This document shows positions 1-7,182 of a DNA stretch of 41,325 nucleotides, piece by piece. Positions within the stretch are counted from its first letter, which is position 1. Each line of letters begins with the position of its first letter. The DNA comes from an uncultured Alphaproteobacteria bacterium. GTDB lineage: Bacteria > Pseudomonadota > Alphaproteobacteria > Rs-D84. The stretch is from the NCBI GenBank assembly GCA_944389185.1, contig CALXLL010000007.1:1-41325 (forward strand), read 5' to 3'. Below the pieces are notes generated by a model, which saw only the letters and a list, made by a program, of their open reading frames with translations, had not been told where the DNA came from and ran no database searches. A program made the position numbers and the translations under genes.

Positions 1-77
1 GAGTGGTAATGCAGCGGATTGCTAATCCGTGACCGTGTTATAGCGGTCCATAGGTTCGAGTCCTATACGCTCCGCCA
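1..77 (+). tRNA. tRNA-Ser(GCT), 5' end outside the window
   Basis: The anticodon stem-loop has a TTGCTAA loop closed by GCGGA/TCCGT, giving anticodon GCT. A long class II variable arm (GACCG...CGGTC) follows, then a T-arm with the TTCGAGT loop closed by ATAGG/CCTAT. The gene ends in encoded CCA at 75-77. The 5' acceptor strand and the start of the D-arm, about 12 nt, lie upstream of base 1. The long variable arm and GCT anticodon together identify serine. Confidence 0.93.
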
Positions 78-236
78 CTTGCATTTTCATTGTTGCTATT
101 TTTATGTCCGATAACAAAAGGACACAATATGAGACTTTTTAATATAAATATTTATTGTTGTCAGTCTTTCCATTAAATTTTTAATGTAACTGAACACTTG
201 CTTTCTATAAAAAACATTAACTAAACGAGAACTATT

Positions 237-1661
237 ATGAACGTCAGATTATTTAATACTATGTCCAGAAAAATAGAAGATTTTAAACCTCTTTCAGCAG
301 GTAAAGTCGGTTTTTATGGGTGTGGTCCAACTGTATATCATTATGCTCATATTGGGAATCTTAGGTCTTTCATACAAAACGATATATTAAAACGTATGCT
401 GATTGAAAACGGTTATGAAGTTACGCACGTTATGAACATAACCGACGTAGGCCATTTAACAAGTGATGAAGATACTGGTGAAGATAAAATGGAAAAAGGG
501 GCTGCCAGAGATAATAAATCTGTCTGGGAAATTGCTAAGTTTTATACGGACCAATTTCTTCATGATTTTGATGATTTAAACTTAATTCGCCCGAATTTTA
601 TGCCCAAGGCTACGGATTATATACAAGAGCAAATAGACATAATAAAAAAGCTTGAAGCGCTTGGGTATACTTATAAAATAGAAGACGACGGTATTTATTA
701 TGATACAAGTAAGTTTCCAGAATATGGAAAGTTAACGGGCGGCAGTTTGGCAGGTAATCGTGCAGGTGCCAGAGTCGAGTTTAATTCATTAAAACGTAAT
801 CCGACGGATTTTGCTTTATGGAAGTTTTCACCGAAAAACGAAAAAAGGCAGATGGAATGGGACAGCCCTTGGGGTATAGGTTTTCCTGGTTGGCACACTG
901 AATGCTGCGCAATGAGTATGAAACTGCTGGGTAATCACTTTGATATTCATACTGGTGGCGAAGACTTATCAAGGGTTCACCATAATAATGAAATAGCTCA
1001 GTCTGAACCTATTGTTGGTTCACCGTGGGTTAAATATTGGCTTCACACCGGATTCTTGGTTGACAGAAGCGGTGAAAAAATGAGTAAATCCAAAGGTGAA
1101 TTCTTGGGTATGGATGCTTTGCGTAAGCGAGGTTATGATCCTATGGCTTATAAATATCTTGTGCTATTAAGCCATTTTCAAGCTCAATTAGCATTTTCTT
1201 GGGAAGGATTAGAATCTGCCGCAAACGGTTATAAAAACATTGTAAAGAAAATAGCCGCTATGTTAGAACAAGCAGAAAAAGGAAGCGTTGATAAATCTGT
1301 ATATGATGTTTGGCATGATAAAATATTAAGCGCTGTATCCGACAATATGAAAACTGCGGAAGCCTTAGTTATTATTCAAGAAATGTTGAAAGATTCTGAT
1401 ATAAACGCAGCTACAAAGATTTCTTTGTTTGAATTTATAGACAGATTACTTGGCTTACAGTTTATAGATAGAGCAAAAAAATTAAAATCTGTTAATGATG
1501 AAGTAGCGCCAAAAGACATTCAAGAACTTGCCGATCAACGCACAAAAGCCAAAGAAGATAAAAACTGGCAACTTGCGGATCAGCTTCGCGATAAAATAGA
1601 TGCGGCAGGTTGGCAAATTGTTGATACAAAGGACGGAGTTAAACTGCTAAAAAAAGCATAA
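237..1661 (+). CDS. cysS: Cysteinyl-tRNA synthetase
   Basis: This class I aminoacyl-tRNA synthetase charges tRNA-Cys in the cytoplasm. The 474 residues match the usual 460-480. The HIGH signature reads HIGN at residues 38-41, just after the GCGPTVY segment whose Cys29 is a zinc ligand. WHTECCAM carries further zinc-site residues, and KMSKSK is the second ATP signature. The C-terminal part holds the helical anticodon-binding region. The start at 237 gives the expected N-terminus (MNVRLFNTMSRKIE); its ribosome binding site (ACGAGAA) is weak. No clear promoter was found in the 159 bases after tRNA-Ser, so read-through from the tRNA is possible. Identification is secure. Confidence 0.97.
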   Translation: MNVRLFNTMSRKIEDFKPLSAGKVGFYGCGPTVYHYAHIGNLRSFIQNDILKRMLIENGYEVTHVMNITDVGHLTSDEDTGEDKMEKGAARDNKSVWEIAKFYTDQFLHDFDDLNLIRPNFMPKATDYIQEQIDIIKKLEALGYTYKIEDDGIYYDTSKFPEYGKLTGGSLAGNRAGARVEFNSLKRNPTDFALWKFSPKNEKRQMEWDSPWGIGFPGWHTECCAMSMKLLGNHFDIHTGGEDLSRVHHNNEIAQSEPIVGSPWVKYWLHTGFLVDRSGEKMSKSKGEFLGMDALRKRGYDPMAYKYLVLLSHFQAQLAFSWEGLESAANGYKNIVKKIAAMLEQAEKGSVDKSVYDVWHDKILSAVSDNMKTAEALVIIQEMLKDSDINAATKISLFEFIDRLLGLQFIDRAKKLKSVNDEVAPKDIQELADQRTKAKEDKNWQLADQLRDKIDAAGWQIVDTKDGVKLLKKA

Positions 1662-1685
1662 AAAGCTCGTAAAAAATTAGATATA

Positions 1686-1714
1686 TTTTGCGTCTGTATT
1701 ATTCGGACGCAAAA
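1686..1714 (+). other. Hairpin between cysS and trcR
   Basis: TTTTGCGTCTG and CGGACGCAAAA can pair around a TATTATT loop, giving 11 pairs with one G-T. The 3' flank is A/T mixed and not a clean T run, so it is a poor intrinsic terminator in the + direction. It lies between the cysS stop and the trcR promoter. It could be a weak terminator or simply stabilise the cysS 3' end. Confidence 0.35.
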
Positions 1715-1729
1715 ATATTTAAAAAACGC

Positions 1730-1758
1730 TTGAAAAAAGGGCGATTTTGGTGTATATT
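1730..1758 (+). promoter_or_regulatory. Sigma70-type promoter for trcR
   Basis: TTGAAA at 1730-1735 and TATATT at 1753-1758 are separated by 17 bases. Transcription should start near 1764, giving a leader of about 20 nt that carries AAAAGGA before the ATG at 1784. Confidence 0.7.
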
Positions 1759-1783
1759 GCCCCCAGCAACAAAAGGAACTTCA

Positions 1784-2311
1784 ATGAATTATCCATATAT
1801 GCCTAAATCTACTGCACTTTGGTTAATAGAAAACACAGCTTTAACGTTTGAACAGATTGCAGATTTCTGCGGTTTGCATGAACTTGAAGTAAAAAACATT
1901 GCCGATGCGGAAACATATAAAATACAAGGTTTAAATCCGATATTAAATGGGCAACTGACGCGCGAAGATATACAAAGATGTGAAGCTGATCCAACGGCAC
2001 GTCTGGTTTTGCGTGAAACAATAGTAAACGCACAGAACGCACAAAATAAGAAAGGAATAGGTTATACGCCAAAATTGCACCGTCAAAATCGTCTGGGGGG
2101 CATTTTGTGGATTTTAAAGAATTATCCTGAATTATCCGATGGTCAAATTGCACGTTTAATGCGCAGCACAAATCCTACTGTTGCATCTGTTAGAAACAAG
2201 ACGCATAAATCTTATTCTTTGATACAAATTCAAAGTCCAATAGTATTAGGACTGGTTTCTGAATCTGCTTTACATGACGCAATTGCTAAGGCGAGAAAGA
2301 ACAATAATTAA
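1784..2311 (+). CDS. trcR: TrcR-like cell cycle transcriptional regulator (DUF1013)
   Basis: The 175-residue protein matches the DUF1013 family from memory of its conserved text, including MPKSTALWLIENTALTF, FCGLHELEV and the DGQIARLMRST segment near the C-terminus. The family is largely restricted to alphaproteobacteria, where it acts with RNA polymerase in cell cycle control. Two helix-turn-helix-like segments are visible, at about residues 15-40 and 120-145. A longer in-frame start at 1688 is possible, but ATG 1784 is preferred because AAAAGGA sits just upstream and the extra residues would run back through the promoter and a hairpin. It lies 19 bases before rpoD, so co-transcription with the main sigma factor is likely. 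Confidence 0.85.
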   Translation: MNYPYMPKSTALWLIENTALTFEQIADFCGLHELEVKNIADAETYKIQGLNPILNGQLTREDIQRCEADPTARLVLRETIVNAQNAQNKKGIGYTPKLHRQNRLGGILWILKNYPELSDGQIARLMRSTNPTVASVRNKTHKSYSLIQIQSPIVLGLVSESALHDAIAKARKNNN

Positions 2312-2330
2312 GTTATAAAGGTTTTGCTTG

Positions 2331-4406
2331 ATGACGAAAAAACTGGACGAGGCAACCAAACTTTTAATAGATTCTTTGCCGGAAAATCTAAAAAAACTAG
2401 CAACTTCTTCTATGGAAGTTGGTTATTTATCTCAGATGGATTTTGATAACGCAACAGAATCCGATGAAGTTCCCGACGAAGAGAAAGAAGAAGTATTAGA
2501 TTTTTTCCAACAAGATTTAGGGCTGGAAGTTATAGAAACAGAAAGTTTTTCCAAAGAAATGGAAAAATATTACGACGATGACGAAGAAGAAAATCGTGAT
2601 AAGACTCGTAATTTGCTTAACGCCGATGCCGAGCAAGTAGATGTTAATGACGATGATTACGAGCATTACGCTAAACAGCTGGAGCGCAGTCAAGTAGGTA
2701 ATCTTGTTTTAGGTGTTCAAGATTCTGTTCAGTCTTATTTAAAACAAATTGGCACAGTTCAGTTATTGACGGCAGCAGGTGAAGTTGCAATAGCGCAACG
2801 AATAGAAGCAGCTTCCAGATTAATGGTTTATGGTTTGTGCGAAAGCCCAATGACTATTAAGGCGATGCTGGATTGGTATCAGCAACTATTAAACGAAGAT
2901 ATAAGGCTTAGATATATAGTGAATTTGGAAGTTATGTATTCCAGTGACGCGGAAAGAAAATCATTGGCGGCATTATCAGAAACTATGAAATCCAAGGGCG
3001 TAGATCATGTGGATGAATTAAACGATGAAGATTTAGACGAACTGGAAGATTCTGCGGTATCAGAAGACGACGAAGACGACGAAGATGATGATGAAGATAT
3101 AAAGAAAGAAGATAGTCCTCGTGGAACATCTGGCGTTCCTATTCCTGTCATGGAAGAAGCGTTAATGCCGATGATTCTTGATTTGTTTGCAAAAATAAAG
3201 CGCATATTTAACAGTATGCAAAAACTACAAGCGCAACGTTTAGAGAACTTACTTACTTCTTCCAAAGTTGATGAAAAATTGGAAAAGAAGTATGAAAAAA
3301 TGCGTATGGAGTTATTCGAGCATGTAAGTAAAATTCGCTTAAATGACGATCGTATTGCAGAAATACTTGACCATTTAACAAAACGCGATCAGTTGTTAAT
3401 GGGTTTGGAAGGTAAGTTGCTTCGTTTGGCAATGGCCAATAAGATTAAGCGTGAAGACTTCCTTGCAGAATATACAGGAAACGAGATTAATCATAACTGG
3501 GTTAAAAAGCTGGCAAAGCACAAGATGCCTGTATGGGTTAATTTTGCTAAAAAACATGAAAAAGATATTTTAAAGATTCAAGAAGATATTACCGCAATAG
3601 TTAAAGAAACCGGTCAGCCTACTGCAGAATACAAAAAAGTTGTAGAGCTTGTAAAACGCGGTCAAGCAGAAGCAGCAAGAGCTAAGCGAGAGATGATAGA
3701 GGCTAACTTACGTTTGGTCATAAAGTTTGCAAAAAAATACAGTAATCGCGGTCTGGGGTTAGAGTTTTCTGATTTAGTTCAAGACGGTAACATTGGTTTG
3801 ATGAAAGCGGTTGATAAGTTTGATTATAGATTAGGGAATAAGTTTTCTACTTACGCTACAAACTGGATACAGCAAGGTATTTCTAGAAGTATTGCGGACC
3901 AAGCAAGAACGATAAGAATACCGGTTCATATGATTGATAATATTCATAAGATACAAAGGGCTACGCGTCAATTTATGCATAAATACGGTCGTCAGCCAAC
4001 TGCAGAAGAGTTATCAAAGATAATTTATTTACCTGTTGATAAGATACATAAAGCTATGAAGGTCAATTTAAAACCTATATCATTAGAAGCGCCTGTTGGA
4101 ACGGAAGACGACAGCAGCAGAATAGAAATTATTGCTGATGAAACGGCGAAAGATCCATTCGTTTCTGCGGCACAGAAAAATCTGCGCAAAGTAGTAAGTC
4201 AAATATTGTTAGAGCTTGACCAGAAAGAAGAAACTGTATTACGTCAAAGATTTGGTATGAGCACGAACAAAACAAGCACTTTGGAAGAAGTCGGTGAATA
4301 TATCGGGGTGACTCGCGAACGTATTCGTCAGATAGAGCAAAAAGCTTTAAACAAATTAAAGCATCCAACAAGGGCAAGAAAACTTCGCAGCTTTTTGGAA
4401 GATTAA
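2331..4406 (+). CDS. rpoD: RNA polymerase primary sigma factor RpoD
   Basis: This is the housekeeping sigma70 factor that directs RNA polymerase to -10/-35 promoters. Region 1.2 is at about residues 130-165 (SYLKQIGTVQLLT), region 2 at 450-535 (DLVQDGNIGLMKAVDKFDY), region 3 at 535-600, and region 4.2 at 650-690 (VTRERIRQIEQKALNKLKHP). A non-conserved region of about 280 residues after region 1.2 contains a very acidic tract at 229-262. Region 2.3/2.4 reads YATNWIQQGISRS where almost all primary sigmas have YATWWIRQAITRS (see findings). The track begins at TTG 2328; ATG 2331 is the simpler start, with AAAGG upstream. An intrinsic terminator follows the stop codon. Confidence 0.96.
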   Translation: MTKKLDEATKLLIDSLPENLKKLATSSMEVGYLSQMDFDNATESDEVPDEEKEEVLDFFQQDLGLEVIETESFSKEMEKYYDDDEEENRDKTRNLLNADAEQVDVNDDDYEHYAKQLERSQVGNLVLGVQDSVQSYLKQIGTVQLLTAAGEVAIAQRIEAASRLMVYGLCESPMTIKAMLDWYQQLLNEDIRLRYIVNLEVMYSSDAERKSLAALSETMKSKGVDHVDELNDEDLDELEDSAVSEDDEDDEDDDEDIKKEDSPRGTSGVPIPVMEEALMPMILDLFAKIKRIFNSMQKLQAQRLENLLTSSKVDEKLEKKYEKMRMELFEHVSKIRLNDDRIAEILDHLTKRDQLLMGLEGKLLRLAMANKIKREDFLAEYTGNEINHNWVKKLAKHKMPVWVNFAKKHEKDILKIQEDITAIVKETGQPTAEYKKVVELVKRGQAEAARAKREMIEANLRLVIKFAKKYSNRGLGLEFSDLVQDGNIGLMKAVDKFDYRLGNKFSTYATNWIQQGISRSIADQARTIRIPVHMIDNIHKIQRATRQFMHKYGRQPTAEELSKIIYLPVDKIHKAMKVNLKPISLEAPVGTEDDSSRIEIIADETAKDPFVSAAQKNLRKVVSQILLELDQKEETVLRQRFGMSTNKTSTLEEVGEYIGVTRERIRQIEQKALNKLKHPTRARKLRSFLED

Positions 4407-4412
4407 TATGAT

Positions 4413-4438
4413 AAGCCTGTTTAATACGGGCTTTTTTT
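4413..4438 (+). terminator. Intrinsic terminator after rpoD
   Basis: AAGCCTG pairs with CGGGCTT around a seven-base loop, followed by a run of seven T. It begins 7 bases after the rpoD stop and ends about 23 bases before tmk. No clear promoter was found for tmk, so partial read-through may feed that gene. Confidence 0.8.
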
Positions 4439-4461
4439 ATAAAATTAAAGGACGATTGTTT

Positions 4462-5145
4462 ATGAAAAAGGGTATGATAATAGCAATAGAAGGTGCAGAT
4501 AAGGCCGGAAAACACACTCAGACTATGAACATAGTAAATTATCTGCGGTCATTAAATATTCATACTGAAACGTTAGATTTTCCTCAATATAATTCTTTCT
4601 TTGGAAGAATGGTAAAAGATTATTTAAACGGTAACTTCGGTTCAGTGCGTGATTTACCTGCTGAATATACTATGTTGCCGTATGCTTTGGACAGGCAGCA
4701 ACACCAACCATTCATTCGTCAGTGTATAGAAAGTGGTAAATGGTTGGTTTTGGATAGATATACATACAGTAACTCTTTTTCCATTGCCAAACTTCCGAAA
4801 GAACAATGGCAAGAAAAAATAAGTTTTATGGAAGATTTAGAGTTTAATCAGCTTGGTATAATTAAACCAGATTATAACATATATTTATATCTTGATCCAA
4901 AAATAGCGTTTAATATGCGTAATCAGGGTTTAAAACAATACCAAAATGGTAAAGCTGATATACATGAATCAGATTATAAACTTTTGAAAGACGTATCAGA
5001 AGTATATAAAACGATAGCAAAGCAAAATCCGCAGACTTGGACAGTTATAGACGAAATGAAACCAGACGGTCAAAGAATGACTATAAAAGAAGTTTTTTCT
5101 GTTTTAAGACCCGTTGTTGATAATTTATTAAATCGTTCTAGGTAA
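4462..5145 (+). CDS. tmk: Thymidylate kinase (dTMP kinase)
   Basis: The enzyme phosphorylates dTMP to dTDP for DNA precursor synthesis. The N-terminal P-loop reads IAIEGADKAGKHTQT, and the LDRYTYSN segment near residue 95 matches the family's DR(Y/H) substrate-binding motif. The length of 227 residues is slightly above the usual 205-215. The Walker A serine/threonine after GK is replaced by His, with Thr next. ATG 4462 is chosen because AAAGGA precedes it and the motif then falls at the right distance; the upstream in-frame extension would run through the rpoD terminator. It ends 12 bases from the convergent coiled-coil gene with no obvious terminator between them. Confidence 0.88.
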   Translation: MKKGMIIAIEGADKAGKHTQTMNIVNYLRSLNIHTETLDFPQYNSFFGRMVKDYLNGNFGSVRDLPAEYTMLPYALDRQQHQPFIRQCIESGKWLVLDRYTYSNSFSIAKLPKEQWQEKISFMEDLEFNQLGIIKPDYNIYLYLDPKIAFNMRNQGLKQYQNGKADIHESDYKLLKDVSEVYKTIAKQNPQTWTVIDEMKPDGQRMTIKEVFSVLRPVVDNLLNRSR

Positions 5146-5157
5146 ACAAAAAATATT

Positions 5158-7083
5158 TTATACATGCCCTTTTAGTGCGATATAAATCTGTCCAAGCTCT
5201 GTTTTCAAAATCGTTGCGGATAAAGCGTCCGAGTTATCCGCTTGTTTTGCGCTAGTTAATACTTTATCAAAACCATGGACGAATTGAGAAGCTTGGGAAC
5301 GAAATACAGCGTCTGATTTCAGCAAATCACGTATTTTCTTTTTATCTGCGGCATTTAATATTTTTGCTAACCATTTAGAAAAAATAGTTTTATCGCCTGC
5401 GTGATATTTTTTCCATACTACGTCTGGTATTTCTGCACCGATTGCTTTTGTTAAATCCATAGATTGTTCATGCATCTTTTCAAACAGTTTTTCACTTTGC
5501 TTTAAGAAATCTTGGCTACTTACTTTACCGAAAGTTGAAATAGGCGGAGTGTTAATTGCGTCCATAGGTGCAGTTGCCCGTGCAACCATCATCTGCTTAT
5601 TTAAAGTTTGCATGGTATTAACGGCTTTTGCATAGTCTGACATTAAATCAATCATTTGCTGGCGTGATTGGCCGGCTAGATTTTCAAGGCTTCCGGCAGA
5701 TTCTGCGATTGCGGCAGTAGATTCCGCCACAGTCGTCTTCATTAAGTTTATTTTTTCATTTAAACCTGCGACAATTCTTTCCAAATTATCGTTTGTTTCC
5801 AAAGAACTGCTGGATAAATCGGGCAGGGCAGAATAATATTTTTCTATCAATTCAGATAAAGGTTTCAACTGAGCAGTTGTTTCTGCCGACATTTTTATAA
5901 GATTTGCAGACTGCCCAGACAACTGAGTATGAGCCGTATTCATTTCCATTAAAGTTTCTCGGACGCTGGTTGCCATAGTCCTTACAGAATCAGAAAACGC
6001 CCCTGCAGCCGTTTTTGTGTTTTCTAGCGTTGTATTAGCAACACCAGAAACGGTTTTCAACTCTGACACGACGCTTGTCGCAAAGTCTTTTATTTCACCG
6101 TTAAATCTATTGGTTAAGGCAGCCAATTCAGACGACAGATTTCTTACAGAAGCCTCTGTGTCTGCTGCTGTCTTCATCAAGAAATCTACCGCATCTGTTA
6201 AAGCACGAACTTGACGTTCTATTGAAGATTCAGATAGGCGTATTTGACCAGCTACAACATTTGCTGTGTTTGTTAATGTATTCATCTGGTTTGTTAATTG
6301 TTTCTTAGATTCTTTACTGAAATCTGATAGATTATTTAAATAATCTTTTACCAAATTATTGTTCTTATTTAATACGTTTTCATAATTTGCCGCTGAAGTC
6401 TTTATTTCATTAAATCCGTTTGTTGCGTTATTGGTCAAAGATGCAATTTTATTTTCAATAACTTCAGAATCTTCAATCAGTTTCTTTATCTGGTCAGAAT
6501 TATTATTAAAAGCGTTTTCTAAGCTATTACTTAACGTTTTGCTGTTTTGTATCCAAGAATCAAGCTGGGTATTTATATTATTTGTCTTTTGTTCCGTGTC
6601 TTTCGTGACAGAATCTATGTTGTCTAATAAATGAGTTATTCTATCTGTAAAATCTTGAGTTCTGGCATCTATATCTTGCCAAGCTTGTGAAGAAACTACA
6701 CCGCTTAAACCGTTCAGTGTATTATCCAATCGTTGGGACATAATCACCATTTTTTTTGTCGTATTTTCCGATAATTCATTCATTTCAAGAGTTTTTTGTA
6801 TCAAAGCTTCTTTAAGACTATTCGCCGTTGCGATTTTATCGTTTAAATCCGAGCTAATTACATGAAAGAAATCATCTATTTTTTTCATTTCATCTGCCAG
6901 AATAGTATGTAAAACGTTCGCAGCGTCGCGTATTTTTGCGCGTTCTGGATTTGTCATAAGCAAAAGTAAAGATTCCATTGTCTTCTGAGACTTTCTTGAT
7001 ATAAAAAATAATACTATTAAAGCAATAAATAATAAAGCGGCCAATGCACACATACCGATAAGCATAATTTGCATAATATCCAT
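5158..7083 (-). CDS. Membrane-anchored long coiled-coil protein of unknown function
   Basis: The protein is 641 residues from ATG 7083, which has GGGGGAG just upstream. One strong membrane helix lies at about residues 5-30, followed by basic RKSQK, so the bulk is probably cytoplasmic. Residues 60-510 are almost entirely predicted helix rich in Ser, Thr, Asn, Ala and Leu, with heptad-like patterns resembling chemoreceptor or apolipoprotein-type coiled coils. There is no recognisable methyl-accepting signalling hairpin tip and no HAMP domain. The last 115 residues look globular (IPDVVWKKYHAGDKTIFSKW onward) and remind me of the C-terminal domain of long alphaproteobacterial proteins annotated as hypothetical; that resemblance is from memory. 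Function is unknown; a structural or envelope-positioning role is only a guess. Confidence 0.8.
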   Translation of the reverse strand: MDIMQIMLIGMCALAALLFIALIVLFFISRKSQKTMESLLLLMTNPERAKIRDAANVLHTILADEMKKIDDFFHVISSDLNDKIATANSLKEALIQKTLEMNELSENTTKKMVIMSQRLDNTLNGLSGVVSSQAWQDIDARTQDFTDRITHLLDNIDSVTKDTEQKTNNINTQLDSWIQNSKTLSNSLENAFNNNSDQIKKLIEDSEVIENKIASLTNNATNGFNEIKTSAANYENVLNKNNNLVKDYLNNLSDFSKESKKQLTNQMNTLTNTANVVAGQIRLSESSIERQVRALTDAVDFLMKTAADTEASVRNLSSELAALTNRFNGEIKDFATSVVSELKTVSGVANTTLENTKTAAGAFSDSVRTMATSVRETLMEMNTAHTQLSGQSANLIKMSAETTAQLKPLSELIEKYYSALPDLSSSSLETNDNLERIVAGLNEKINLMKTTVAESTAAIAESAGSLENLAGQSRQQMIDLMSDYAKAVNTMQTLNKQMMVARATAPMDAINTPPISTFGKVSSQDFLKQSEKLFEKMHEQSMDLTKAIGAEIPDVVWKKYHAGDKTIFSKWLAKILNAADKKKIRDLLKSDAVFRSQASQFVHGFDKVLTSAKQADNSDALSATILKTELGQIYIALKGHV

Positions 7084-7182
7084 TTTCTCCCCCAATATAA
7101 TTATTACATATACGACATTTTTATATGTCTTGCAGTTATTTAAAGTTTATACTAAAATCCTTCAAATAAAGCAAGGGTATAA

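Noticed and set aside
3069-3096. GAA/GAC-rich tract in rpoD as a DNA repeat element
   Set aside because: It encodes the acidic region of RpoD in frame, and its irregular codon mix shows protein-level rather than repeat-level constraint.
4129-4515. 128-codon minus-strand frame over the rpoD end
   Set aside because: It is antisense to rpoD region 4 and crosses the rpoD terminator and tmk start; no supporting signals.
5158-7083. Chemoreceptor (methyl-accepting protein) for the long coiled-coil protein
   Set aside because: There is no periplasmic sensor, HAMP domain or conserved signalling-tip sequence, and the C-terminal globular domain does not fit.
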